Assembly (NCBI GenBank): GCA_002007745.1
Contig: CP019882.1
Coordinates: 5,518,001 to 5,582,000 of the forward strand
DNA: 64,000 bases
Source: Mycolicibacterium litorale
Lineage (GTDB): Bacteria > Actinomycetota > Actinomycetes > Mycobacteriales > Mycobacteriaceae
Reading direction: 5' to 3'
The notes below the pieces were generated by a model. The model was not told where the DNA came from, did not search any database, and saw nothing but the letters and a program-made list of their open reading frames with translations. Position 1 is the stretch's first letter. The number at the start of each line of letters is the position of its first letter. Position numbers and translations under genes: made by a program. Of the stretch, positions 8,430 through 16,598 are shown in pieces.

Positions 8430-9776
8430 CTACGCGGGAATCCAGTTGCCGTGGAAGCCGTACGGCACCCGCCGCGGCAGCCGGATCCGGGCGACTGGGT
8501 CGCCGGCGAAGTCGGAGGCGTCGATGATCACCAGGTCGCTGCCGTCGCGGACCGGGTCGTAGACGTAGCCGAGATACCAGCCGTTGCTCTCGTCGGCCGG
8601 CCCGGTCGGCGACGGGACGAAGACGGCTTCTCCCGGCCCGCCGGGTGCGTCCGGTGTGCCGAAGCGGTGTTCGACCGCACTGCCGGTGGTCAGGTCGTGG
8701 CGCACCAGGCTGGCGTCGCCGACCGATACCGCGTAGCGGGCCGGCAGCCCGGCCAGCCGGTCGTCGATGCGGGGGAACTCCACCGCGCGGTCGTCGAGTT
8801 GGCGTTCGGTGACGGCGCCGGACCGCAGGTCGATGGTCCAGCTCCACAGCACCGCGCTGGCCTCGAATCCGCCGTTGTCACGCCACAATTCGGGGTACCG
8901 AACTGCCTGCAGGACGATCGAGTTCCCGTCGGCGCCGTCATGGGCGTTGGCGACGTGGAAGACATAGCAGGGGTCGATGTCGAACCAGCGGACCTCGCCG
9001 AACGGGTCGTCGCGGCGCAACACGCCCAGCCGCGCGCCGTAGTTGTCGTCCCACCGGTAGGGCATGTCGCCGCTACCGCTGAGGGCGATGTCGAGGTTGA
9101 ACACGATCGGCAGGTCCATGAAGATCACGTGCTCGGCGGTGAGCGCGAAATCGTGCATCATGGTCAGCGCTGTGACGTCCAGCGGCCGGTTGATGGTCAG
9201 CGCACCACTGGCGTCGACGCGGTGGTAGGTGACATGCGGGGCGAAGATGCTGCCGTAGCCGAAGAAGTGCAGTTCTGCGGTGGTGGGGCAGATCTTGGGA
9301 TGGGCGGTCATCGAGTCGACGAGCTTGCCGTCGAAGTCGTAGCAGCCGACGGTCTCCAGATCGTTGGTGATCTCGTAGGGCAGCGAGGACTCGACCAGGG
9401 CCAGCGTCTTGCCGGCGTGGTTGACCACGTGGGTGTTGGCCACCGCGGCGCGCAGGTTGCGGGTGCCGTCGTCGTTGTAGAGCGGGAACGGGTCGGCGAA
9501 GCTGTCGGTGCGCACCCACCGGTTGCGGTACCACTTGGCGGCACCGGCCTCGATGCGCACGCCGTGGATCATGCCGTCGCCGGTGAACCAGTGGCCGGCG
9601 GGTTGGCGCGGGTTGGGGCCGTTGCGCAGGTACCAGCCGTCGAGTTCGGGCGGGATCGCGCCCTCGACGGGCAGGTCGTACTCGGTGAGTTCGTCCGGCA
9701 CAGGCGCGTAGTTGCCGCGCTGGAAGAACTGACCGCTGGCAGGCAGGTTGGCGGACTCGGTGCTGGTGTCGGTCAT
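8430..9776 (-). CDS. carotenoid oxygenase (RPE65/CCD family)
   Basis: 448 residues from ATG 9776. Family features in order: LPVEGAIPPELDGWYLRNGP, WFTGDGMIHGV, then the four iron-ligand His blocks AHPKICPTT, MMHDFALT, YVFHVANAHD and the C-terminal YGFHGNWIPA. The seven-blade propeller oxygenases of this family cleave C=C bonds of carotenoids, apocarotenoids, stilbenes or phenylpropenes with O2 and Fe(II). All four His are present, so it should be active. First gene of a minus-strand operon with SDR and SnoaL-like genes, divergent from a GntR regulator; the product aldehyde may be handled by neighbours (inference). Substrate cannot be deduced. Confidence 0.92.
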   Translation of the reverse strand: MTDTSTESANLPASGQFFQRGNYAPVPDELTEYDLPVEGAIPPELDGWYLRNGPNPRQPAGHWFTGDGMIHGVRIEAGAAKWYRNRWVRTDSFADPFPLYNDDGTRNLRAAVANTHVVNHAGKTLALVESSLPYEITNDLETVGCYDFDGKLVDSMTAHPKICPTTAELHFFGYGSIFAPHVTYHRVDASGALTINRPLDVTALTMMHDFALTAEHVIFMDLPIVFNLDIALSGSGDMPYRWDDNYGARLGVLRRDDPFGEVRWFDIDPCYVFHVANAHDGADGNSIVLQAVRYPELWRDNGGFEASAVLWSWTIDLRSGAVTERQLDDRAVEFPRIDDRLAGLPARYAVSVGDASLVRHDLTTGSAVEHRFGTPDAPGGPGEAVFVPSPTGPADESNGWYLGYVYDPVRDGSDLVIIDASDFAGDPVARIRLPRRVPYGFHGNWIPA

Positions 9777-9830
9777 GTCACAACTATGACGGTCCAGATA
9801 TGACATGTCAATAGTGGAATGTCAGGGCCG
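9772..9830. promoter_or_regulatory. divergent promoter region with TGACATGTCA palindrome
   Basis: The region between the carotenoid oxygenase and GntR genes contains a perfect 10-bp palindrome TGACATGTCA at 9801-9810 and related half-sites (CATGTCA at 9774-9780, AATGTCAG near 9818). Nine bases of the palindrome recur at 12191-12199. GntR/FCD regulators usually bind short palindromes in the divergent promoter they control, so this is a candidate operator for the adjacent regulator. Inference from position and symmetry only. Confidence 0.4.
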
Positions 9831-9876
9831 GAGGTCTCGCCGCGCGGTCTTACCCGCAGGCCAGCAAGATGTGGAG

Positions 9877-10593
9877 ATGACCGACCGCCGGCACTCCGCC
9901 CTGCTGTTCCGGCTGGCGGTGCGGCCGGTGGGCGGTTCGCAGCAGGCCATTCTCGACGAGCTGCGCCGGGTGATCCTCGACGGAGCACTGCCGCCCGGCA
10001 CGCCGATCCCGGTAGGCGAGGTCGCCGAGGCGTTCGGCGTCAGCCACATCCCGGTGCGCGAGGCGCTCAAGACCCTCACTGGCGAGGGGTTGATTCAGCA
10101 TCGCCGCAACCTCGGCTACTCGGTGGCGCAGTTGACCGCCAGCGAACTCGGTGAGATGTACATCGTGCGCCAGACATTGGAGACCGCGGCGCTGGCGGCC
10201 GCGGTGGAGCACGCCACCGACGCCGAACGCCGATCCGTCGCCGAGATCAACGATCTGCTGGACAGGGCGCTGCGCGACGGTGATCCACAGTCCTATCACC
10301 GGCAGAGCCGGCACTTCCATCTCGGTCTGGCCCGCCCGTCTCGCATGTTGCGGCTGCTGCACATGCTCGAATACGCCTGGAACATCACCGAACCCGTACA
10401 GTTGATGGTGCACGTCGAGCAGTCCCAGCGGGCGGTGCTGCACGACGATCACCGAGTGATGCTGCAAGCCTTCCTCGACCGCGACGCCCAACAGTTGCTG
10501 TCGGCCAGCGCCGTACACCACCAGCGACTCAACGCGGTGGTGGCCACCCTGCCGCCGGATACCGGCCTGGTCGCCGACGGGCCGAAAATATAG
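9877..10593 (+). CDS. GntR family (FadR/FCD subfamily) transcriptional regulator
   Basis: 238 residues from ATG 9877, preceded by GTGGAG; an in-frame extension back to 9805 runs into the promoter palindrome and is rejected. The N-terminal winged helix is QAILDELRRVILDGALPPGT, then VGEVAEAFGVSHIPVREALK and GEGLIQHRRNLGYSV, a textbook GntR DNA-binding domain. Residues ~85-220 form an all-helical FCD effector domain with metal/ligand residues in SRHFHLGL and a further His-rich helix. It is divergent from the carotenoid-oxygenase operon and followed by a permease, so it probably controls uptake and breakdown of one substrate. Confidence 0.9.
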   Translation: MTDRRHSALLFRLAVRPVGGSQQAILDELRRVILDGALPPGTPIPVGEVAEAFGVSHIPVREALKTLTGEGLIQHRRNLGYSVAQLTASELGEMYIVRQTLETAALAAAVEHATDAERRSVAEINDLLDRALRDGDPQSYHRQSRHFHLGLARPSRMLRLLHMLEYAWNITEPVQLMVHVEQSQRAVLHDDHRVMLQAFLDRDAQQLLSASAVHHQRLNAVVATLPPDTGLVADGPKI

Positions 10594-10640
10594 CTTTCCC
10601 GCAACGGCCATGCAATATGGCGCCGATACCGTTGCTGCCC

Positions 10641-12179
10641 ATGACCGACACGCGAGATCTACCCCCGGCCGCCAGAATCGGCGCCGACGACATCGTCGAG
10701 GCGGCTGGCCATCCGGTCGGCGGCGGCGTGATCAAACCAAGTTACGACCCCCGGTTGACCAATGAGGATCTGGCCCCGCTGCGCACGCAGAATTGGTCGG
10801 CCTACAACATTTTCGCTTTCTGGATGTCCGACGTGCACAGCGTCGGCGGCTACGTGACCGCCGGCAGCCTGTTCGCCCTCGGCCTGGCCAGTTGGCAGGT
10901 GCTGGTGGCCCTGCTCATCGGCATCGTGATCGTCAACTTCTTCTGCAACCTGGTCGCCAAGCCCAGCCAGCACGCCGGGGTGCCGTATCCGGTGATCTGT
11001 CGCAGCGTGTTCGGGGTGCTGGGCGCCAACATCCCGGCGATCATCCGCGGACTGATCGCCGTGGCGTGGTACGGCATTCAGACCTACCTGGCGTCGGCGG
11101 CGCTGGATGTGGTGCTACTCAAGCTTTTTCCGAGCTTGGCGCCGTACGCCGATGTCAACCAGTACGGCTTCCTCGGGCTGCCGCTGCTGGGCTGGGGCAG
11201 TTTCATGCTGCTGTGGGTGTTGCAGGCCTGCGTGTTCTGGCGCGGTATGGAGTCGATCCGCCGGTTCATCGACTTCTGCGGGCCGGCCGTCTATGTGGTG
11301 ATGTTCGTGCTGTGCGGCTACCTGATCTACAAGGCCGGCTGGGGCGCAATCGATCTCAACCTCGGTGCAGTGACATACACCGGGCTGGATTCGATCCCGG
11401 TGATGTTGGGCGCCATCGCGCTGGTGGTGTCCTACTTCTCCGGACCGATGCTCAACTTCGGTGACTTCTCGCGGTACGGCAAGTCGTTCGCCGCGGTCAA
11501 GAAGGGCAACTTCCTCGGGCTGCCGGTGAACTTCCTGGTGTTCTCGGTGCTGGTCGTGGTCACCGCCTCGCTGACCGTCCCGGTGTTCGGCGAATTGATC
11601 ACCGACCCGGTGCAGACGGTGGCCCGCATCGACAGCACCTTCGCGATCGTGCTGGGCGCCTTGACATTCACCATCGCCACCATCGGCATCAACATCGTCG
11701 CCAACTTCATCAGCCCCGCCTTCGATTTCTCCAACGTCAGCCCGCAGCGGATCAGCTGGCGCGCCGGCGGCATGATCGCCGCCGTCGGCTCGGTGCTGAT
11801 CACCCCGTGGAACCTCTACAACAACCCCGAAGTCATCCACTACACGCTGGAGATCCTCGGCGCGTTCATCGGTCCGCTGTTCGGCGTGCTGATCGCCGAC
11901 TACTACCTGGTGCACAAGCAGCGCGTCGCCGTCGACGACCTGTTCACCATGAGTAAGAGCGGAAGTTACTGGTACACAAATGGATACAATCCGGTGGCGG
12001 TCATCGCCACGGTGGTGGGCGCGGTCCTGGCCGTGGTGCCGGTGCTGCTGGGCGGATGGGTCTACGGCATGCACACCGCTGCCCAGTACAGCTGGTTCAT
12101 CGGCTGCGGCGTGGCGTTCGTCCTGTACTACCTGTTGGCCACCCGCTCGGCGATGAAGATGTCCGAACTGCCGGTGTGA
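10641..12179 (+). CDS. NCS1 family permease (cytosine/allantoin/hydantoin type)
   Basis: 512 residues from ATG 10641; ATG 10617 would add 8 residues and neither has a clear ribosome site. The cytoplasmic N-terminus carries LTNEDLAPLRTQNWSAYNIFAFWMSD, the NCS1 signature region (split here over two motifs), and ~12 membrane helices follow, with GVPYPVICRSVFG and GLIAVAWYGIQTYL in helices 3-4 and ISPAFDFSNVSP and PWNLYNNP later. NCS1 transporters carry nucleobases, hydantoins, allantoin or pyridoxine by cation symport. It follows the GntR gene by 47 nt, suggesting co-regulation, but the substrate is not identifiable. Confidence 0.9.
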   Translation: MTDTRDLPPAARIGADDIVEAAGHPVGGGVIKPSYDPRLTNEDLAPLRTQNWSAYNIFAFWMSDVHSVGGYVTAGSLFALGLASWQVLVALLIGIVIVNFFCNLVAKPSQHAGVPYPVICRSVFGVLGANIPAIIRGLIAVAWYGIQTYLASAALDVVLLKLFPSLAPYADVNQYGFLGLPLLGWGSFMLLWVLQACVFWRGMESIRRFIDFCGPAVYVVMFVLCGYLIYKAGWGAIDLNLGAVTYTGLDSIPVMLGAIALVVSYFSGPMLNFGDFSRYGKSFAAVKKGNFLGLPVNFLVFSVLVVVTASLTVPVFGELITDPVQTVARIDSTFAIVLGALTFTIATIGINIVANFISPAFDFSNVSPQRISWRAGGMIAAVGSVLITPWNLYNNPEVIHYTLEILGAFIGPLFGVLIADYYLVHKQRVAVDDLFTMSKSGSYWYTNGYNPVAVIATVVGAVLAVVPVLLGGWVYGMHTAAQYSWFIGCGVAFVLYYLLATRSAMKMSELPV

Positions 12180-12190
12180 CGTTCCAGTTC

Positions 12191-12199
12191 TGACATGTC
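12191..12199. promoter_or_regulatory. TGACATGTC motif upstream of the first PadR gene
   Basis: A nine-base copy of the palindrome seen in the GntR promoter (9801-9809) lies 19 nt before the PadR start and 11 nt after the permease stop. A single nonamer recurrence in 64 kb may be chance; it could extend the GntR regulon to this point. Confidence 0.25.
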
Positions 12200-12217
12200 C
12201 GGCTCTACGATGGTCGG

Positions 12218-12742
12218 GTGAGTCTTCGGTACGCGGCGCTGGGCCTATTGGCCCAGCAGCCCGGCAGTGGGTATGACCTGCTCAAGCGGTTCGAGTATTC
12301 GATGGCGAACGTGTGGCCGGCCACTCAGAGCCAGCTTTACGGGGAATTGAACCGCCTCGCCGCGGCCGGGCTGATCGAAGTCACCGATATCGGGCCGCGC
12401 GGCCGCAAGGAGTACCGGGTCACCGACGCCGGGCGGGCGGACCTGCTGCGCTGGATGACCAATCCCGCCGACGATCCGCCGTATCGCAGCGCCGAGCTGC
12501 TGCGGGTGTTCCTGCTCGGCGAGATGCCCACCGAGCAGGCCCGCGCCTACGTTGCCTCGGTGGCCGAGCGCGCGGAGACCGAACTGGCCCGCTATGAGCA
12601 GCTGCGCGACTCGATGGACTGGACCGTCGACGACGCGGGCTTCTACGGTCGCGCCGCCCTGGAATTCGGCTTGCGGGCCGAGGCGATGGAAGCCGACTGG
12701 GCCCGCTGGCTGATCAAGGAGATCGACCGACGCGCACGCTGA
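12218..12742 (+). CDS. PadR family transcriptional regulator
   Basis: 174 residues from GTG 12218. The N-terminal winged helix is clear: LRYAALGLLAQQPGSGYDLLKRF, then VWPATQSQLYGELNRLAAAGLIEV and GRKEYRVTDAGRADLLRWM, matching PF03551. The C-terminal half (residues ~95-170) is the helical PadR_C/Vir-like dimerisation domain, with ARWLIKEIDRRAR at the end. PadR regulators repress phenolic-stress, multidrug-efflux or catabolic genes. It lies directly downstream of the NCS1 permease on the same strand, 38 nt away, and could sense the same substrate. Its own operator is not obvious. Confidence 0.9.
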   Translation: MSLRYAALGLLAQQPGSGYDLLKRFEYSMANVWPATQSQLYGELNRLAAAGLIEVTDIGPRGRKEYRVTDAGRADLLRWMTNPADDPPYRSAELLRVFLLGEMPTEQARAYVASVAERAETELARYEQLRDSMDWTVDDAGFYGRAALEFGLRAEAMEADWARWLIKEIDRRAR

Positions 12743-12758
12743 CCGTTGCATCGCGATA

Positions 12759-12789
12759 GTTTCCGATATATCGTCAACGTATCGGAAAC
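12759..12789. promoter_or_regulatory. perfect 10-bp inverted repeat, probable PadR operator
   Basis: GTTTCCGATA (12759-12768) and TATCGGAAAC (12780-12789) are exact reverse complements separated by 11 nt, with centres 21 bp apart, two turns of B-DNA. It lies 36 nt upstream of the second PadR gene start and overlaps the expected core promoter. PadR proteins commonly autoregulate through such sites. The symmetry is seen directly; the binding protein is inferred. Confidence 0.65.
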
Positions 12790-12825
12790 GCACTCGGCGT
12801 TTCCTGTCGAGAAAAGAGAACCACT

Positions 12826-13575
12826 ATGGAGACCCCATTTCCCCAGTTCGACGGCCCCGGCATGGGTCGTCCCGGTTTCGGTCCCGGATTCGGCCCCGGA
12901 TTCGGCCCCGGATTCGGATTCGCCCCCGCCGGGCCGTCGCGTCGCCACGCCCGCCGTCACTTCCGTGACCATTTGCGCGAGCAGCTGCGCGACCAGGCCG
13001 GCGGCCACGACGGCCCGCCGGACTTCGGCCCGCGCGGCGGCTTCGGCCCCGGTTTCGGCTTCGGCCCGGGCTTCGGTCCCGGCTTCGGCTTCGGCCCGGG
13101 AGGCGGCCGCGGCCGGCGCGGTCATAGCCGCGGCCGCAGTCGTCGCGGTGACGTTCGCGCTGCCATCCTCGTGCTGCTGGCCGAGCGGCCGATGCACGGC
13201 TACGAGATGATCCAGGAGATCGCCGAACGCAGCCAGGACATGTGGAAGCCCAGCCCCGGCTCGGTATACCCCACACTGCAGCTGCTCGTCGACGAGGGAC
13301 TCATCGTCGGCACCGAATCCGAAGGCAGCAAGAAGCTTTTCGAGTTGACCGAGGAGGGCCGGGCGGCCGCTGAGAAGGTCGCCACCCCGCCGTGGGAAGA
13401 GATCGCCGAAGGCATCGAGCCCGGCCACCTCAACCTGCGTGCCGCGGTCGGCCAGCTGATGGGCGCGGTGGCGCAGTCCGCCCATACCGCCAGCCCCGAA
13501 CAGCAGCAGCGCATCGTCGACATCGTCAACGGTGCACGCCGCGAGATCTACCAGATCCTCGGCGAGTCGGAGTAA
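12826..13575 (+). CDS. PadR family regulator with Gly/Phe/Pro-rich N-terminal tail
   Basis: 249 residues from ATG 12826, after GAAAAGAGAA. Residues 1-105 are low complexity: runs of GFGPGF units (about residues 16-32 and 70-93), with a basic His/Arg stretch between them and an Arg-rich segment (GRGRRGHSRGRSRRG) after them. The PadR winged helix starts near residue 106: RAAILVLLAERPMHGYEMIQ, SPGSVYPTLQLLVDEGLI, KKLFELTEEG. A C-terminal helical region follows (EQQQRIVDIVNGARREIYQIL). The compact PadR_N module is normal; the 100-residue aromatic/glycine tail is unusual for a repressor and could mediate self-association or nucleic-acid contact. Probably autoregulated through 12759-12789. Confidence 0.9.
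   Translation: METPFPQFDGPGMGRPGFGPGFGPGFGPGFGFAPAGPSRRHARRHFRDHLREQLRDQAGGHDGPPDFGPRGGFGPGFGFGPGFGPGFGFGPGGGRGRRGHSRGRSRRGDVRAAILVLLAERPMHGYEMIQEIAERSQDMWKPSPGSVYPTLQLLVDEGLIVGTESEGSKKLFELTEEGRAAAEKVATPPWEEIAEGIEPGHLNLRAAVGQLMGAVAQSAHTASPEQQQRIVDIVNGARREIYQILGESE
12871..13101 (+). repeat. GFGP-encoding repeats inside the PadR gene
   Basis: Two clusters of imperfect 12-bp units (consensus CCCGGATTCGGC) lie at about 12871-12922 and 13039-13101, separated by a basic non-repeat stretch. They encode GFGPGF-type repeats. Units differ at third positions in the second cluster, so the protein pattern is better conserved than the DNA, suggesting selection on the peptide. Confidence 0.7.
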
Positions 13576-13582
13576 ACCCACC

Positions 13583-13631
13583 GATTCGGGCGCGGTTTCG
13601 TGCGGGCACCGCTCGAAACCGCGCCCGAGTC
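13583..13631. terminator. strong 18-bp stem hairpin between PadR and phosphatase genes
   Basis: The arms 13583-13600 and 13614-13631 pair over 18 positions with one G-T wobble and a 13-nt loop. It begins 7 nt after the PadR stop and ends 16 nt before the phosphatase start. There is no U-tract, but mycobacterial intrinsic terminators often lack one. It argues against the longer phosphatase start at 13600, which would lie in the stem. Confidence 0.6.
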
Positions 13632-13647
13632 ATGCTTCGATGCCTCT

Positions 13648-14832
13648 GTGTTGCGGTCGATCGGGCTTGTCCTGACACTGAGCGTCCTGCTTTCCGGCCC
13701 AGCGCCGGCCAGCCGAGCCGACACCTGGCACGTCGTACGGACAGTGCTGCTGATGCGCCACGGTGTTCGCCCGCCCAATCAGGACCCGCCGGTGCCCGCG
13801 CCGATCGCCGCCGATGCGTGGCCGGCCTGGACGACTCGGCCGGGCTGGCTCACCGACCACGGCGCGGCGGCCATCCGGCTGGTCGCCACCGCCGACGCCC
13901 GGCGGTTCGCTGCCGACGGCCTGCTCCCCGAGCATGGCTGCCCGGCGCCCGATGCGGTGCACATCATCTCCGACTCGCTGCAGCGCACCATCGCCACCGG
14001 TGACGAGTACGCCGCCGCCCTGGCGCCGGGCTGCGGACTCGTCAACCGTCACCAGCCGCAGGGCGTATCCGACCCACTCTTCGCCGAATACCGGAACTCG
14101 GGCATCACCACCGAGGAGGCGGCCCAGGCGGTTGACTCGGCGGTGGGCCCCGGCGGCACAACAGCTTTGGCCCAGCAGTATCAGCCCGAGTTGGACGAGC
14201 TGACCCGGATCCTCTGTGGTGAGATCAGCGCCGGCTGCGGGCTGGCCGGCATGCCCAGCGGCACCGAGGTCGACCCCTCCGGTGCACACCGGCCCAAGCT
14301 CACCGGCGCGCTCGCTCACGGTTCGGTGATCTCGGAGGTACTGGAGCTGGAATACGCCGAGGGCAAACCGATGAGTGACGTCGGCTGGGGACGCGCCAGC
14401 GCCGACGACATTCGCACGGTGGGAAGCCTGCACGCGCTGGAACTTTCGATCATCGCGCGGCCCCGGGCGCTGGCCCTGGCCAATGCCGGCCCGATCGCCG
14501 ACACCATCCGCACCGCACTCACCGACGGCCCGCCACTGACCGTCGTGGTGGGACATGACACCGAGATCGCCAACCTCGGCGGTCTGCTCGGGGTGCACTG
14601 GTCGGTCACCGGCTACGCCGAGGACGAGCCGGCGCCGGGCGGTGCGCTGATTTTCGAGCTCGTCGAAGCCGCTGGCGGCAACCGATTCGTCCGTACGTCC
14701 TATCGGGCCCAAACCCTGGACCAGATCCGGGATCTGCGCACCGGCGAGCCCGAGCGGGTGCCATTGACACCGGCCGGTTGCGACGGCGACGTCTGTCCGC
14801 TGGATACGTTCGTCACCACGCTGCGCGGTTAG
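13648..14832 (+). CDS. secreted histidine acid phosphatase (phytase/glucose-1-phosphatase family)
   Basis: 394 residues from GTG 13648; an in-frame GTG at 13600 is less likely because it falls in the hairpin and would bury the signal peptide. Residues 1-26 form a Sec signal (SIGLVLTLSVLLSGPAPASRA). The phosphohistidine motif RHGVRPP is near residue 40 and the proton-donor HD motif VVGHDTEIAN near residue 310, both intact. Family members hydrolyse phosphomonoesters such as phytate or glucose-1-phosphate in the periplasm or outside. Paired cysteines (GCPAPD, GCGL, LCGEISAGCG, CDGDVC) fit an exported fold. It converges on glpK with overlapping stops. Confidence 0.88.
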   Translation: MLRSIGLVLTLSVLLSGPAPASRADTWHVVRTVLLMRHGVRPPNQDPPVPAPIAADAWPAWTTRPGWLTDHGAAAIRLVATADARRFAADGLLPEHGCPAPDAVHIISDSLQRTIATGDEYAAALAPGCGLVNRHQPQGVSDPLFAEYRNSGITTEEAAQAVDSAVGPGGTTALAQQYQPELDELTRILCGEISAGCGLAGMPSGTEVDPSGAHRPKLTGALAHGSVISEVLELEYAEGKPMSDVGWGRASADDIRTVGSLHALELSIIARPRALALANAGPIADTIRTALTDGPPLTVVVGHDTEIANLGGLLGVHWSVTGYAEDEPAPGGALIFELVEAAGGNRFVRTSYRAQTLDQIRDLRTGEPERVPLTPAGCDGDVCPLDTFVTTLRG

Positions 14833-16343
14833 ACGTCGACCCAGTCCAGAGTCCGTTGCACCGCCTTGCGCCAACCGGCGTAGCCGGTCTCGCGTTGCTC
14901 GTCGGTCCACGACGGCGACCAGGTGCGGTCTTCCTGCCAGTTGGCGCGCAGGTCGTCGGGATCGGCCCAGAAGCCGACGGCCAGCCCGGCGGCGTAGGCC
15001 GCACCCAGTGCCGTCGTCTCGGCGACCACCGGGCGCACCACATCGACTCCCAGCACATCGGCCTGAATCTGCATGCACAACTCGTTCTGGGTGACTCCCC
15101 CGTCGACCTTCAGAACCTCCAGGTGCACACCGGAATCGGCCTCCATCGCGTCGACCACGTCACGGCTCTGATAGCAGATGGCCTCCAGCGTGGCCCGGGC
15201 CACGTGCGCGTTGGAGTTGTAGCGGGACAGCCCGACGATCGCGCCGCGGGCATCCGAACGCCAGTAGGGTGCGAACAGTCCGGAGAACGCCGGCACGAAG
15301 TAGACACCGCCGTTGTCCTTGACCTGTGCGGCCAGTGTCTCGCTCTGCGAGGCGCCGCTGATGATGCCGAGCTGGTCGCGTAACCACTGCACAGCGGATC
15401 CGGTCACCGCGATCGAACCCTCAAGGGCATAAACGGGTTTCGCGTCTCCGAACTGGTAGCACACGGTGGTCAGCAGTCCGTTCTGCGAACGGACGATCTT
15501 CTCACCGGTGTTGAGCAGCAGGAAATTGCCGGTGCCATAGGTGTTCTTGGCCTCCCCCGGCGCCAGACACACCTGTCCCACCATCGCGGCCTGCTGATCG
15601 CCGAGGCTGGCGGTCAGCGGCACCTCGCCGTCGGCGGGTCCGTCTGGATGGGTGATCCCGTACGGCTCCGGTGACGACGACGGCCGGATCTGCGGCAGCA
15701 TGGCGCGTGGAATACCGAACAGCGACAACAGTTCATCGTCCCAGTCCAGGGTCTCGAGGTTCATCAACATGGTGCGGCTGGCATTGGTGACATCGGTGAT
15801 GTGCACCCCACCTCGGGTACCACCGGTGAGATTCCACAGCACCCAGCTGTCGGGGGTGCCGAACAGCGCGTCACCCCGCTCGGCGTCGGCGCGCACGCCG
15901 TCGACGTTCTCCAGGATCCACTGCAGCTTGCCGCCGGAGAAATAGGTGGCCGGTGGCAGGCCGGCCTTGCGCCGGATGATGTCGCCGCGACCGTCGCGCT
16001 CCAGGGCGGCGGCGATGCGGTCGGTGCGGGTGTCCTGCCAGACGATCGCGTTGTGGTACGGCCGGCCGGTCTTGCGGTTCCACACCAGGGTGGTCTCCCG
16101 CTGGTTGGTGATGCCCAGCGCAGCCAGGTCGGTTGCGGCCAGCTTGGTGGTGTTGAGCGCCGACTGAACGACGGTCTGGGTGCGTTCCCAGATCTCCACC
16201 GGGTTGTGCTCCACCCAGCCCGACTGGGGCAGGATCTGTTCGTGTTCGAGCTGGTGGCGGCCGACCTCGACCCCGTTGTGGTCGAAGATCATGCAGCGGG
16301 TGCTGGTGGTGCCCTGATCGATCGCTGCGACGAAGTCAGCCAA
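14829..16343 (-). CDS. glpK: glycerol kinase
   Basis: 504 residues from TTG 16343, chosen because GGAGGAG lies 5-6 nt upstream and the FGGY fold starts at once (ADFVAAIDQGTTSTRCMIFD). An in-frame extension to 16499 has no homologous character. Key features: DQGTTSTR phosphate loop, WVEHNPVEIWE, NQRETTLVWNRKTGRP, GTPDSWVLWNLTGG, SLGDQQAAMVGQ and KVDGGVTQNELCMQIQAD. It phosphorylates glycerol to sn-glycerol-3-phosphate in the cytoplasm using ATP. Length is normal. Isolated from other glp genes here; its stop overlaps the phosphatase stop by 3 nt. Corresponds in position to Rv3696c (recall). Confidence 0.96.
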   Translation of the reverse strand: MADFVAAIDQGTTSTRCMIFDHNGVEVGRHQLEHEQILPQSGWVEHNPVEIWERTQTVVQSALNTTKLAATDLAALGITNQRETTLVWNRKTGRPYHNAIVWQDTRTDRIAAALERDGRGDIIRRKAGLPPATYFSGGKLQWILENVDGVRADAERGDALFGTPDSWVLWNLTGGTRGGVHITDVTNASRTMLMNLETLDWDDELLSLFGIPRAMLPQIRPSSSPEPYGITHPDGPADGEVPLTASLGDQQAAMVGQVCLAPGEAKNTYGTGNFLLLNTGEKIVRSQNGLLTTVCYQFGDAKPVYALEGSIAVTGSAVQWLRDQLGIISGASQSETLAAQVKDNGGVYFVPAFSGLFAPYWRSDARGAIVGLSRYNSNAHVARATLEAICYQSRDVVDAMEADSGVHLEVLKVDGGVTQNELCMQIQADVLGVDVVRPVVAETTALGAAYAAGLAVGFWADPDDLRANWQEDRTWSPSWTDEQRETGYAGWRKAVQRTLDWVDV

Positions 16344-16598
16344 CGGTGCTCCTCCGAGACGTGGGGTGCTGCGGTTGCAGCCGGCCTTTCGTCCATGATG
16401 GCCTCCCCCGCGACGCAGGACCCGGAATTGGGCCGCATCGCGCCGAATGATCCTTTGCTGGCGACGGCGTGACGAAGGTTTGACTTTCAGACACCACACC
16501 GTTACTTAGCTCATGGTATTTTTTCCCCGGCAAACTGCTGAGCAGATCGTGAGCAAAGGGCTTCGCGCGGCGGTTCGCCCAAACTCGGGGCGGGGGAC

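Noticed and set aside
16344..16598. RNA gene or extra small protein in the glpK/YVTN divergent gap (255 nt)
   Set aside because: I see only the glpK ribosome site (around 16349-16356), an AT-rich patch near 16515 and no cloverleaf, strong hairpin or convincing frame.
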